A stretch of 64,000 nucleotides of DNA from Nostoc sp. ATCC 43529 (GTDB lineage: Bacteria > Cyanobacteriota > Cyanobacteriia > Cyanobacteriales > Nostocaceae), in contig LWTK01000036.1 of assembly GCA_003326205.1 (NCBI GenBank), positions 1 through 64,000 on the forward strand, in the 5' to 3' direction. Positions 54,055-63,987 of this stretch are shown in pieces. Below the pieces are notes generated by a model that saw only the letters and a program-made list of their open reading frames with translations, was not told the DNA's origin and did not search any database. Both the position numbers and the translations under genes were made by a program. Within the stretch, counting starts at the first letter, position 1, and every line of letters starts with the position of its first letter.

Positions 54055-56952
54055 TCATTCGGGTCTCAAATCGTTGGATAATTCCACAATACCCCTAGAT
54101 CCATCAATCCGTACTCGCTGGCCATCTTGTAAAAGCCATGTAGCACCACGAACATCCATGACTGCGGGAATACCGTATTCTCGTGCAACGATCGCACCAT
54201 GAGAAAGCCGTCCGCCAGCTTCGGCAATCAATCCTCCAGCCCTTAATAGCAATGGCGCCCAGCCGGAATCTGTATAAGGTACTACTAATATTGTGTCGCG
54301 ATCGATGTCTGGCACATATTGTAAATTTCGTAACACCTTCACCCTGCCTTCGGCTTGTCCGTGGCTAGCTCCAATACCTTGTAAAATTTGGTCAGAGTAG
54401 AGGGCAGAAGGCGCTAAGGGATGAGGCGGCGTATTGCCGTAGACTACAAAGGGTACTTGAGTAATCTCGCTATCTTGGATAAATTGCGATCGCCTAAATT
54501 CCACTAACTCAACCAAGTTTTCAACTAATGTGGAATCTTCGCCCACCACTAAACGCCGCACTTCATCAAAGTCGAGAAAAAAGATATCATCTGTTTTCTT
54601 GAGTAAACCAGACTTTAACCAAATCTTTTCTAAAGCAACGAAACACCAACGCAATTCAGCCAAAAGCCGTGAATAAACTTCGGTGACTCGTCCTTTGATA
54701 TCCACCCGTCGTTGGACAAATCCGCGTTTAGGGGTACGGAAAAAGATGTTATTGTTCTTGTCTTTACCGTCTGCTTGTAGTTCGTTCCCCTGGATTAATT
54801 GCACAAACATCTGCTTGATGAGATGCGGATTCTCCCGCCAAGTAGGAACGGAAATATCAGTTCCCACTTCACTTAAATAGCCATAATCCTGAAGCAATTC
54901 GTCAAATTCTTCTAGGATCTTTTTTCCTTGTGGGGTTTGCTTTAACTCCTCAAATACCTGCTGTGGTTCACAGTTAGGTAATATCTGCTTAGCATCTGCG
55001 GCTATTGCAGCTAGCGATCGCAATGCTGCTACCTCTGGGGTGACGCTATGATCGATTTGCTTATCCTTCACCCGAAAAATCGCCTGTCTTAAAGCAGCAC
55101 TCAAGGGAGCTAAAATGCTGTAATACGTCCCTTGACGCAGCAATTCCAAAATCAAGTCAATTCTTGCCAACAACTGCGGCGCTTCCAAGAGATTGATATC
55201 TTCCTGCGCCAACTGCGACAAGCCAGGAATGAACAGTTTGTAATAATCCTGTTTGAAGTCCTTTTCTAAGCTTAACTCTCGCTTGAGCAACCTCCCTAGC
55301 CCTGGAAAATTCTCCCAAGTGGACTTCCAAGAAGGCTTGCTGAGTTTCGCTCCCCTGGTTAAAAACTCCAGACTTTCTGGCGGCAATCCCATGCGGATAA
55401 AAATATCTCCTAAGAGGGATGCATTAAAGTAAGCTCTGGAATAATGCAGAGTGGCTGTTTCTGCGAAATCTAACCCTGAGGCACGTTCGCCCAAAACTAA
55501 AGTAAAAATTTCCCCCCAAACTCCACAAGTTAAGGGACGATTAATCGACCATGTTAAGGGGTGAATTACTCCTGGAATTACTTCAGCAGCGATTTTCCGC
55601 GTCCAGATGGGTAGTAAAGTGGTGATTGGTCGAGACTGCAATACCCAAAGCGTTTGACCGTCGTAACTCCACTCGATATCTTGAGGAACGCCGTTGTAAC
55701 GCTTTTCCAATCGGTAAGCTAAGTATGCAACTTGCTTGATTAATGCTTGTGGGACTCGTCCTTCACCTTCCAATTGCACAGAGGAAGAATTTTCTGTTTC
55801 AAAAACAAAAGCCCGATATTGTTCTGGTGTGACTTTGCCGGAAACGACTTGTGTAGGGCTGCCTGGGAGGGCTTCAATAATAATGGCATCACCTTGCTGA
55901 GTAATGGGATCGCGGCTGAAAGCTACACCAGAAAATACACTTTGGACTTGTTGTTGAATCAGCACTGCCATTGCTGTTTCATTTAAACCGCGATCGCGTC
56001 GATATTGTACAGCAGAAGCATGATTGTAGGAAGCTTGCACTTCGGCGATCGCTTCTTGTAACGCCTGGGGGCTAGTAACATCTAAAACTGTTTTATACTG
56101 ACCAGCTGCGGAAGCGTGTTCTGAGTCTTCGCCAATAGCAGAAGAACGCACCACCAACGGAGATAATTCTGATGGTTGGAGAAATTCCGTCAACAATTGC
56201 GGGTCTTCGTCAATCGGTGCAAGTACCCATCCCTTTGGTACTGGGTAACCCCAGCGCTTAATTTGAGATAATGTAGCTGCCTTTTCACCAACTATGGCAG
56301 CATCTAACTCTTCATCTAAAGAAACCATTGCTCGATCGCCACGTAAAAATTCCAACATCGCTTGCGATTCTGTCTGTGCTTCTTCGGCTGGCAAATTCAT
56401 ATCGTCAGGAATTTTTGTGTAAATCCAAGCCATTAGACAAGCTAAAGCAACAGCCGCAAGCATTTTGGGGATATCGCTGAGGTGCAAAAGCGTCACAAAC
56501 AGAGGAAACAGTAGCAAAACCCCAAATTTCACTACCTGTCTGGAGTGCATCACTGAAAAGCTAATGCCTGCAAAGAAAAATACAAATATTGCCACCAGTG
56601 GGTCGTGTACGACAAATCCCCAGACAACATTTGTCGTACCTGCCCCTCTGCCTATCCAGTATCTACCGATTACCAGAGCAATGAGGGCGACTATTTCCCA
56701 AAATGACCCTTCTGTTAAGAAAATGCGGCACAGTAAGACCGCCGCAATTCCTTTAAAAGCTTCTGACAAAACTGCCAGAATCCCAACAAATGTACCCCCG
56801 TGATAGAAAGCTGCTGATACACTGATGTTTCCTGTACCAACTTCTGATAATTGCTTACGTTTGAGGGCGTAAGTAATCCATCCAATCAGCGGTAATCCGC
56901 CCAACAGAGGGCAGGCAATTAAAATAACTAAGATACCCCAAAGTTCAAACAT
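54055..56952 (-). CDS. PlsY-like membrane domain fused to a PEP/pyruvate-phosphotransferase-like protein
   Basis: This 965-residue protein has an N-terminal membrane part (about 1-190, five or six helices) resembling PlsY acyl-phosphate:glycerol-3-phosphate acyltransferase. It includes LSEVGTGNISVSAAF in place of the glycine-rich RxxGSGNxGATN motif and IGRYWIGRGAGTTN in place of the GHxFP...GGKG motif, so key residues are diverged. A PPDK/PEP-synthase ATP-grasp domain follows at about 205-450 (VGEKAATLSQIKRWGYPVP, LVVRSSAIGEDSEHASAAG, IEWSYDGQTLWVLQSRP). After a 400-residue linker comes the swivelling phosphohistidine domain with AGGRLSHGAIVAREYGIP at about 910-930. The order resembles rifampicin phosphotransferase. 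Substrate unknown. Confidence 0.88.
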   Translation of the reverse strand: MFELWGILVILIACPLLGGLPLIGWITYALKRKQLSEVGTGNISVSAAFYHGGTFVGILAVLSEAFKGIAAVLLCRIFLTEGSFWEIVALIALVIGRYWIGRGAGTTNVVWGFVVHDPLVAIFVFFFAGISFSVMHSRQVVKFGVLLLFPLFVTLLHLSDIPKMLAAVALACLMAWIYTKIPDDMNLPAEEAQTESQAMLEFLRGDRAMVSLDEELDAAIVGEKAATLSQIKRWGYPVPKGWVLAPIDEDPQLLTEFLQPSELSPLVVRSSAIGEDSEHASAAGQYKTVLDVTSPQALQEAIAEVQASYNHASAVQYRRDRGLNETAMAVLIQQQVQSVFSGVAFSRDPITQQGDAIIIEALPGSPTQVVSGKVTPEQYRAFVFETENSSSVQLEGEGRVPQALIKQVAYLAYRLEKRYNGVPQDIEWSYDGQTLWVLQSRPITTLLPIWTRKIAAEVIPGVIHPLTWSINRPLTCGVWGEIFTLVLGERASGLDFAETATLHYSRAYFNASLLGDIFIRMGLPPESLEFLTRGAKLSKPSWKSTWENFPGLGRLLKRELSLEKDFKQDYYKLFIPGLSQLAQEDINLLEAPQLLARIDLILELLRQGTYYSILAPLSAALRQAIFRVKDKQIDHSVTPEVAALRSLAAIAADAKQILPNCEPQQVFEELKQTPQGKKILEEFDELLQDYGYLSEVGTDISVPTWRENPHLIKQMFVQLIQGNELQADGKDKNNNIFFRTPKRGFVQRRVDIKGRVTEVYSRLLAELRWCFVALEKIWLKSGLLKKTDDIFFLDFDEVRRLVVGEDSTLVENLVELVEFRRSQFIQDSEITQVPFVVYGNTPPHPLAPSALYSDQILQGIGASHGQAEGRVKVLRNLQYVPDIDRDTILVVPYTDSGWAPLLLRAGGLIAEAGGRLSHGAIVAREYGIPAVMDVRGATWLLQDGQRVRIDGSRGIVELSNDLRPE

Positions 56953-57311
56953 TCTGGATTTTGGATTTTAGATTAAATTTGCCATCTAAAATCTCAAATC
57001 TCAAGTCTAAAATTTTTATGAAATTTTTGATGGTTTTAAGGGCGCTTTGAGCAAAAATAATTCAGCACTCAGGAGTCAGAATTCAGGAGTCAGGAGAATA
57101 TTTGACTGATGAATAAACGTAATAATCATACTAGACTCCTGATACAGACAAGATATTTTAAGCCAACTAGATAAAATATCTTTATAAACCCAGCTTCCAA
57201 GCCTGTTTTACTTCTGAATTCTGTATTCTTGTTTAAGAATTAGCTGCTTGACGGACACATGGCGAAGACGGAGACCGTTTTTGCCAGTGTCCTTCTAGGC
57301 TAATGATGGTT
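56953..57311. other. spacer between the fusion gene and the 38-residue gene
   Basis: It holds runs of AATCTCAAATCT and CAGGAGTCAGAATTC type short repeats (56980-57095) and nothing else recognised. It must carry the promoter of the long minus-strand fusion gene. Confidence 0.5.
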
Positions 57312-57428
57312 TTAGTTTAGCGCATAGGCGGCTTGGAGCGCCCAAATGATGAGAGCAGCGATCGACCCCAGAAGCAGCACGGTAGAGATAGTGACTACTT
57401 TTGGGGAATCTGCACCCTCAAACTTCAT
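57312..57428 (-). CDS. 38-residue single-helix membrane protein
   Basis: A short gene of 39 codons: MKFEGADSPKVVTISTV, then the hydrophobic LLLGSIAALIIWALQAAYALN to TAA. GAGGAA stands just before the ATG (complement of 57431-57436), supporting translation. The layout, a short charged N-terminus and one helix ending at the lumenal side, is that of small subunits of thylakoid complexes (photosystems, cytochrome b6f, NDH-1), and the sequence looks conserved-coding rather than random. I cannot name the subunit with certainty; an NDH-1 accessory subunit is one possibility. Confidence 0.7.
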   Translation of the reverse strand: MKFEGADSPKVVTISTVLLLGSIAALIIWALQAAYALN

Positions 57429-57803
57429 AATTCCTCGATTTAAGTCGGACACAGTTTTGTAATCCTCCTCTGTTACGGCATGAAATATTTGTCCGTTTTG
57501 ATTGTAGTCGTTATATTGGCGAATAACGTTAATTTCCTAATATTATTTTGTTTAAACTTTGCAACTTTTCCATCGCCACAATTACTTACTTCTTTAGGAG
57601 GATGGATCTTGTTGATACAAAGTGGGGACAAGGGGACAAGGGGACAAGGAGAATAAATCCTCAGTCAACACTCTTTGTTTGACCCATACTTCGACTTACC
57701 TCGACTTTGCTCGGCACAAGTCGCTCAGTAAAAGTGCCCCATGACAAATGACTAATGACAAATGACAAATGACTAATGACTAATGACTAATGACTAAGGA
57801 CTA
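57429..57803. other. spacer before the SGNH gene with ATGACTA repeats
   Basis: It holds the promoter region of the 38-residue gene, and a 7-nt run ATGACTA/ATGACAA (57738-57800) that ends directly at the SGNH start codon. A copy of the CTCGACTTTGCTCGGC repeat lies near 57705. No gene was seen. Confidence 0.6.
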
Positions 57804-58769
57804 ATGATGAAAATATTAGTGTTCGTAATTTTGGCAGTGGTTGTGGGATTAGTTCTAGTGTTGGAGATAGGATTGCGATCGCTCTTTGGTTTTGGTAATC
57901 CCCTGATTTATGTTGCTGATGAGCAAATCGGTTATTTATTGGCTCCTAACCAGCGCACGCGTCGTTTTGGTAATCGCATTGAAATTAATCAATATTCTAT
58001 GCGAGGTAGTGCGATCGCAAAGATGCCTGCACCTTCGACGCTGCGAGTCCTACTTTTAGGTGATTCTATTGCTAACGGCGGTTGGTGGACGGATCAAGAT
58101 AATACAATATCTAGCCTGATGATGCGTTCCCTGGCATCAGCAACTAACAGTAATTATCAGCAAGTAGAAGTGTTAAATGCTTCAGCTAACTCTTGGGGGC
58201 CAAGAAATGAATTAGCTTATTTACAAAAGTTTGGCAATTTTAATGCTCAGGTAATAGTATTACTAATTAATACCGATGATTTGTTTGCTACTGCTCCGAC
58301 TTCTTTACAAGTGGGACGCGATCGCAACTATCCAGATAGTAAACCATTGTTGGGATTAGTGGAAGTTTGGCAGCGTTATCTCACCAAGCAAAAGCCAATT
58401 TTGGAGATGAAAGCAGTTCATAATGAACCAGGCGATCGCGTTGGGATTAATCTGGAGGCAATTGGTAAAATTCAAGAGTTAACTCGCCAAATCAACAGCG
58501 AATTTTTGCTTGTCATGACTCCCTTGCTAAGAGAAATTGGCGAACCGGGTTCCCGCGATTATGAAATTAAAGCACGCCAGCGCTTAAACGATTTTACGAA
58601 AGTGCAGCAAATTAAATATATCGACTTTTTACCGATATTTAATTCAAATCCTGACGCGAAAAGTTTGTTTCACGACCATATTCACCTTAATTTGAAAGGC
58701 AATCAATTTATCAGTGAAATTATAGAGCGATCGCTTTTAGAAATTTTAACTATAGCAGTTACCAGGTAG
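57804..58769 (+). CDS. membrane-anchored SGNH/GDSL hydrolase
   Basis: This 321-residue protein has an N-terminal membrane anchor or signal (KILVFVILAVVVGLVLVLEI) and an SGNH hydrolase domain. Block I is LLGDSIANGG with the catalytic serine near 90, an asparagine block lies in NASANSWGPRN, and block V is HDHIHLN with the Asp-x-x-His pair near 303-306. Such enzymes deacylate or acylate surface polysaccharides or lipids. ATG 57804 or the next ATG (57807) may be the start, since both lie at the end of an ATGACTA repeat. Confidence 0.85.
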   Translation: MMKILVFVILAVVVGLVLVLEIGLRSLFGFGNPLIYVADEQIGYLLAPNQRTRRFGNRIEINQYSMRGSAIAKMPAPSTLRVLLLGDSIANGGWWTDQDNTISSLMMRSLASATNSNYQQVEVLNASANSWGPRNELAYLQKFGNFNAQVIVLLINTDDLFATAPTSLQVGRDRNYPDSKPLLGLVEVWQRYLTKQKPILEMKAVHNEPGDRVGINLEAIGKIQELTRQINSEFLLVMTPLLREIGEPGSRDYEIKARQRLNDFTKVQQIKYIDFLPIFNSNPDAKSLFHDHIHLNLKGNQFISEIIERSLLEILTIAVTR

Positions 58770-58883
58770 GCTAAGACAATGATGCTATAACCCAGACACC
58801 AAGAGACTTTTAAGCCTATTGCCTGTTCCCTACAACTCCCATTCGCACATTCTTCTCAATCCTGAATTGTCAATTCTGTTTTC

Positions 58884-59492
58884 TCAATTTTCTCGAATCC
58901 AAAGTGCTAGTCCTCCACCACGCCCACGAGCTGCAATGAAATCTTTTGTAATTATAAAGAAAGCAAAGAAGGGTAGTTTAGCTATGGGCTGGCTATAAAA
59001 ATCCTCTGACTCGACTTTCCCAGAGCGAATCTTTCTGTTGTAGACAAGATGGCCGAACAGACTGATGAACATATAGTTAAAATCAAATGCCAACAAATTT
59101 TTCTTACCCATATATTTTATTGGCCCAGTCAGCTTTAACAATAGAGGAAATAATTCAACCTGATTAACAATTTCGCCTTTACCTAAATTCTGTTCTAAAT
59201 TTGCACTAAAGGAAATATGAATTGCGACAAATTTGGGTACATACAAACCCTTGCCTAATACAATTCCTCCTCGTTCCCTAACTTTTTTTGTACCAGTAGC
59301 AAAGCAAAGCCGCCATTTTCCCACAAGAGACTCAAACTCATAGTTGAGGCGTTGTTGCTTGGCAGTTTTTTCTGCTTCTAATAACGCATTGACTAATATT
59401 TCAGTATTAGGACGTTTAGCTTTTTCTCCTCGATACGCAGCCGCAGCTTGGGATAGTACGGTTACAAAATTAGATGTCAAATCAGCCATCAT
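58884..59492 (-). CDS. PAP/fibrillin-like conserved protein
   Basis: This 202-residue protein has the look of plastid-lipid-associated (PAP/fibrillin) proteins of cyanobacteria. A helical N-terminus is followed by a lipocalin-like beta-rich body starting LVGKWRLCFATGTKK near 57-71, with VVEL-like strands (VNQVELFPLLLKL) and a C-terminal FIITKDFIAARGRGGGLALW. PAP proteins bind lipophilic compounds at thylakoids. The start could be either of two adjacent ATGs at 59492/59489. The assignment rests on pattern only. Confidence 0.6.
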   Translation of the reverse strand: MMADLTSNFVTVLSQAAAAYRGEKAKRPNTEILVNALLEAEKTAKQQRLNYEFESLVGKWRLCFATGTKKVRERGGIVLGKGLYVPKFVAIHISFSANLEQNLGKGEIVNQVELFPLLLKLTGPIKYMGKKNLLAFDFNYMFISLFGHLVYNRKIRSGKVESEDFYSQPIAKLPFFAFFIITKDFIAARGRGGGLALWIREN

Positions 59493-59682
59493 GATAGCCT
59501 CACTATTTTTTGTGATATTTCACAATTTTTACTTTTCTTCTGACTTGTAAGTAGGGAACAGAGAACTTACATGCATGGCGATGAAAAAATTTTCATCGGG
59601 ACTGCCTAGAGTGACAGAAGCTGTTTACGGACGCGCTCGCTTCCGTTATGGATGGAAGAAACAAGTAAAATTCTCTTCCCTT

Positions 59683-59737
59683 CTGCCTCCTGCCTCCTGC
59701 CTCCTGCCTCCTGCCTCCTGCCTCCTGCCTCCTGCCT
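59683..59737. repeat. heptanucleotide STRR (CTCCTGC)
   Basis: About seven units of TGCCTCC lie between two minus-strand genes; an ORF over them (59575-59772) is not a gene. Confidence 0.9.
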
Positions 59738-59768
59738 TGTTTCTTGAAAGAGGCATAAATCTCTGTTT

Positions 59769-62066
59769 CTAAGGGAAAGGACTCTTAAATGGGTTACTAG
59801 GTGGAAGAGGATTTGGAACTGGGCTAATGGGAGGTATAGGAGTAGGCTCTACTTTTTTGAGTACTGTGATGGCAAATCCTCGCTGCTGGGGTTGCTGCTT
59901 ACCAGATATATCATTAACTTGCAGTGCAATTTGAGGTGGGAAAGCTAGATTCACTGGAAGTTTAATTGAGCCAGCTGGTAGAACATCATTGCCGTATGGT
60001 TGAAGTTTAACCTGAATATTTTCTCCCTCTACTCTCCAGCTGAGAGTAGCGGTTGTTCCTTCGTTAAGAACTACATTTGGTTGTTCGCTACCGTTGATTG
60101 TGAAAGAAATAATCTTAAATGGTTTTGGTAAGATTTCGATTTTAGATTCAGTTTTTTTAGAATCAATTTTTTGGCTGCCGTTATTAGGAAAAGCTTTAAT
60201 CTCAAATGCGAATTTTCCTGCTTTCGATGCTGCAAGAGGAATATTTTTACATTGCAACTGTTGATTTTGTTGCGTACAGAGTTTTTGCAGTTTCGGGTCA
60301 GCAATATTACCTTCATTAAATTTATAAGTAATTGGTTCGCTATATGACGTACCATCATCTGCACTACCAGTAATTTGAATTTGTGCCAGCAGTAAGGGAC
60401 GTTCAATTGTCCAATTTAAAAGAATATTTTGACCTTTTGTATATTGTGTTTTATCTGCTTGAAAGTTAATTACTTGAGCAATTGGTTTCTCAGCTATTTC
60501 TACTTGAGTTGTTTTAGTTGCTATTTGGTCTTTTTGAGAAAATAATTGTATGTTTTTACGATACAAGGCTTGTAATTCAAAAGTATAACTACCTCTGGTC
60601 TTCACTCCAGTTTTTACATTGCTACAAATGAGTTCTTGTTTTGCTTCCACCTGACAAGGAGGTATTTGATCGGCGGCTCCTTTACCTAGTATTTCAGGAA
60701 TACCATTGCTAAAATCATAAGTAATAGGTTCAATTGGTTGTGAACCTTTGGTTGTGATAGTCAACTTTTGCAACTGTTTATATTGTTGAATTTTCCAGTT
60801 CAAGGCTACCTCATCGCCTTCAGTAATTCGAGAGTTACTGGGATCGAAAGATTCTAATCTCAAAGGTTCGGGGTTTAAAATTCGCCAAATAATAAACCCT
60901 ATTCCTCCCAATAACCCTAAAATTGCTAAAAGCAACAGGAGAAATTGCCACCAAGGACGAGGTTTCCATACCAATGTTCCTTGGGGGAATGTGTTAGGTA
61001 AAGGTAAACTTTGTTGGTCTTTGATGTCAACTTGAAAGTTGACAGCTAGCCCTGTACCAAACCACGGTCGTCGCCACCAAGGTCTAGGTTTGATCGTCAA
61101 ATTGGCGATCGCACTTCTACTAGGTAATAATCTCACCTCGGTAGGGTCAAAGCTGTAAGTATAGAGTTGTTCTTCGTCTCGATTGTTTAAGCTCAATATC
61201 AGTTCGCGGACAATGTTACCCCGATTAGCTAGTGATAATTCATACTTCCCAAGGCTACGGCTAACTTGTCCCAAAATAGTATTAAGTTCTATGTCTAAAC
61301 GATAATTTGTCGGAATTTGGATGTATACCAAATCGAGTAGCACTAGGTCTGGAGAGTTTTCCGAATACAAGCGAATTGTCGGAGAATAATTTCCGGCCAA
61401 AGTATCCACAGGTGGATGAAATTTCAAGAATATTTGACCTTGATTACCAGGGTTGAGTTCGAGTGCAGTTACGTCAGATACTAGTCCTTGTCCCTCAAAT
61501 CCAGTTGCGGGATAATTAATTGTGAACCAGTCATCGTCTAAATCTAGGCAAGTTAATCGGAAACGGTCTACACGAGCAGAACGATTATCAACTATCACCT
61601 CGACTTGCAAAGGTTCGCTAAAATTGAAAATTAATTGTTTGTTGGGGTTGGTGTTAGGTCTAATGAAAAACGTCGGGTCGTTGAGTCGAATTGCCGTCTG
61701 TTCTTTTTGTAGAACTTTAATTTTGTTGGGGAAGCTTAGAGGAGTATCTTGGGGATAATGCAGAGGAGAGTCTACTACTAAGGTATAGTCATAAGTTCCG
61801 ACGAAAGCATCAGGGGCAATTTGAAATTCAAATACTACTTCGTCGCTATTTTGCCCTGGATCTAATGCTAAGCTCTCTCTAGGAGAACTAGACCAGCCGA
61901 CTAAATTTTGAAATACTTCATCAAAAGCAAAATATAAGTCAATAACAGCGCTTTTATCTCCCTGATTGCTCACAATTACATACAAAACAACGGTATCTCC
62001 TGGCATCCCAAATTGAATGTCGGGTGGGTTGATATAAACTTGTAGCGGGTTGAATTTAGCTTGCAT
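59769..62066 (-). CDS. membrane-anchored beta-sandwich repeat protein
   Basis: 765 residues from ATG 62066 (MQAKFNPLQVYINPPD); the longer frame to 62123 overlaps the preceding gene's end. About 400 N-terminal residues are beta-rich with immunoglobulin-like repeats (LQVYINPPDIQFGMPGDTVV), followed by a membrane helix near 398-420 (WWQFLLLLLAILGLLGG). More beta domains follow, each of the form YKFNEGNIADP, with a proline-rich end (PTPIPPISPVPNPLPP). No catalytic motif was seen. It begins 14 bp after the WD40 gene stop, so the two are one operon and their N-terminal domains look alike; they probably form a complex at a membrane. Confidence 0.75.
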   Translation of the reverse strand: MQAKFNPLQVYINPPDIQFGMPGDTVVLYVIVSNQGDKSAVIDLYFAFDEVFQNLVGWSSSPRESLALDPGQNSDEVVFEFQIAPDAFVGTYDYTLVVDSPLHYPQDTPLSFPNKIKVLQKEQTAIRLNDPTFFIRPNTNPNKQLIFNFSEPLQVEVIVDNRSARVDRFRLTCLDLDDDWFTINYPATGFEGQGLVSDVTALELNPGNQGQIFLKFHPPVDTLAGNYSPTIRLYSENSPDLVLLDLVYIQIPTNYRLDIELNTILGQVSRSLGKYELSLANRGNIVRELILSLNNRDEEQLYTYSFDPTEVRLLPSRSAIANLTIKPRPWWRRPWFGTGLAVNFQVDIKDQQSLPLPNTFPQGTLVWKPRPWWQFLLLLLAILGLLGGIGFIIWRILNPEPLRLESFDPSNSRITEGDEVALNWKIQQYKQLQKLTITTKGSQPIEPITYDFSNGIPEILGKGAADQIPPCQVEAKQELICSNVKTGVKTRGSYTFELQALYRKNIQLFSQKDQIATKTTQVEIAEKPIAQVINFQADKTQYTKGQNILLNWTIERPLLLAQIQITGSADDGTSYSEPITYKFNEGNIADPKLQKLCTQQNQQLQCKNIPLAASKAGKFAFEIKAFPNNGSQKIDSKKTESKIEILPKPFKIISFTINGSEQPNVVLNEGTTATLSWRVEGENIQVKLQPYGNDVLPAGSIKLPVNLAFPPQIALQVNDISGKQQPQQRGFAITVLKKVEPTPIPPISPVPNPLPPSNPFKSPFP

Positions 62067-62079
62067 GTCATCGACTCCC

Positions 62080-63987
62080 TTATTTGATGCGGTGTAGTTT
62101 GACCTGAAAATCTTCACTACCACTCACAATCATGGTTCCTTGATTAGTTTTCAAGTCGATACTATTGATTTTTTTAGAGCTTTGGTAAATTGTTTTACCT
62201 TCTGCTGCTTTGGTTTTATCGAGTTGATGTTCGGGGGTGAGATACCAAACTACGACTCGTCCATCATCGCCACCACTTACTAGCAGATTACCATCTTCAC
62301 TAAATGCCAGACTACGCACAGATGTTTTTGACGCTGACCAACGGTCTAGTTGCGGGCAATTTATTTCGTTTACTTGTTCTTGGGGATTGGGATTTTTGAT
62401 AACTTGGCAGCGATTTAAATTCCAAATCGTAATGTATCCTGCAGAATCAGAGGTTGCAAGAATTTTTTCTATGGAGTTAGGAACAAAAGCTAATGCCCAA
62501 ATATAGTCTTCACGCCCTACTCTTTCATCAAATTTTTCCAGATTTTGCACTGATAAACCTGGGAATTGTTTATTAGTTTGATTTGAATTCCACTGCCATA
62601 ATATGAAGCGCTTAAAGTTTCCACCAATTACAACAGTTGTGGCATCTGGACTGAGAGTTAAGGCGCGGACTTGGAAACCTGATAGTCTTAATGTACTTTG
62701 TACATCGATCGCTTGCGGTTCTGGCAGAAAATCAGTATTGGACGCTGGTCTTGACCATAATCTAACTTTACCACTGCCATAACCACTAAATAAATTAAGA
62801 GAATTGGGAGTGAAAGCTAAATCAAAAACGCGATCGCCTTTTGCTTTTGGATCTTTAAAATCTTGAAGTTGGCTAATTTTAGCACCTGAGGGTACATCCC
62901 TGAGTTCTATTACACCATTATCCAAACCAACGGCAACACGGTTATTTTCTAATGGCATAAAGCGCAAGACTTCTACAGCATCATCGGTAATTGCCATTAA
63001 ACCTTTGGGCTGTTGCGCTTTATCGCAAGCCACAGGCTGCCCGGTATATGTTACTCTGTCATCGGGGTCTAAGCGATGGTTGCCGATGCTCCAAAGTCTC
63101 AATGTGCAATCATCTGAACCACTGACAACAGACAAACCAATGCCACTGAAACGCACTGAGTTTACAGAACGCGTATGCATGACACCCCTTGGTTGTACGA
63201 TCCATGCTATCAGTGCTGCTAGCAATGCGATCGCCGCTAATTGTAACCATAGAGGTATAATCGGCAAAACCCGCACTTCTAATGTTTGGGTGGCGGGGTC
63301 TGTACTACCTAAACGTTGGTCGGATAACTCTGATTTAGCCTCCAACAACAAAGTTTTGCCTATTCCTACCCAAGGACGTTTTGTTTTGACATCCAGAATA
63401 ACTTTTGTTGTTTCTCCTAAATTTAAATTGGCGATTTCAGGCTGCTTCTTAAAACTACATTTTCGTTCGTCTCTACCCTGAACTTGCACATTGAGTTGCT
63501 GATTTAAGTTACTAGCATTTTTAAATAGCAATTCAAAAGCGGCTGTATGAGATTTCCAGTCAGGTAACCATGCTGATTTATGGGGAATTTTTAGCTGTTT
63601 TTGTGTGACGCTAAATTCTACAAAACCCACAGGTAAAACTTCAACATTGCCTTGAATACTAGTTGGGTAACCATTATTGCTAACAGCTTCAATGACAAAA
63701 GGATAGTTTTGACTGGGCGCTTGCACAACAGAAGGAGGTTGGCATTGGAATGTGACTTCTGCTAAACCACCGGGTTCTACAGCTAATCGCCGTTCTACAT
63801 TGTTAGCCAGCCAAGAAGGATCGACGCCTGTAAAACGTAGCACCACATTTGTTGGTTGTTGGCTCAAGTTCCGCACCCGTAGTGGTATATCTACAGAATT
63901 GCGAGGATAAACTTGGAACTCTCGCACGGGTAATTCTAAACTTAAATGTGTTGGTCTATTGTCTCGCTCAATTTTCAGACGCAGCAC
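62080..63987 (-). CDS. membrane-spanning protein with beta-sandwich N-terminus and WD40 C-terminus (start uncertain, near window edge)
   Basis: At least 635 residues. The N-terminal part (about 1-240) has beta-rich domains similar to the downstream protein (LPVREFQVYPRNSVDIPLRV, VEPGGLAEVTFQC). A membrane helix follows near 243-263 (IIPLWLQLAAIALLAALIAW), then WD40-type repeats to the end: VSGSDDCTLRLWS, FSGYGSGKVRLWS, ATSDSAGYITIWN, VSGGDDGRVVVWY, VSGSEDFQVKLHR. GTG 63987 lacks a ribosome site and the frame stays open to the window edge, so the true start may lie outside. WD40 propellers usually scaffold protein complexes. Confidence 0.8.
   Translation of the reverse strand: MLRLKIERDNRPTHLSLELPVREFQVYPRNSVDIPLRVRNLSQQPTNVVLRFTGVDPSWLANNVERRLAVEPGGLAEVTFQCQPPSVVQAPSQNYPFVIEAVSNNGYPTSIQGNVEVLPVGFVEFSVTQKQLKIPHKSAWLPDWKSHTAAFELLFKNASNLNQQLNVQVQGRDERKCSFKKQPEIANLNLGETTKVILDVKTKRPWVGIGKTLLLEAKSELSDQRLGSTDPATQTLEVRVLPIIPLWLQLAAIALLAALIAWIVQPRGVMHTRSVNSVRFSGIGLSVVSGSDDCTLRLWSIGNHRLDPDDRVTYTGQPVACDKAQQPKGLMAITDDAVEVLRFMPLENNRVAVGLDNGVIELRDVPSGAKISQLQDFKDPKAKGDRVFDLAFTPNSLNLFSGYGSGKVRLWSRPASNTDFLPEPQAIDVQSTLRLSGFQVRALTLSPDATTVVIGGNFKRFILWQWNSNQTNKQFPGLSVQNLEKFDERVGREDYIWALAFVPNSIEKILATSDSAGYITIWNLNRCQVIKNPNPQEQVNEINCPQLDRWSASKTSVRSLAFSEDGNLLVSGGDDGRVVVWYLTPEHQLDKTKAAEGKTIYQSSKKINSIDLKTNQGTMIVSGSEDFQVKLHRIK

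Noticed and set aside
59575..59772. 65-codon ORF with a repeated LLPPASC tail
   Set aside because: The tail is the CTCCTGC heptamer array.
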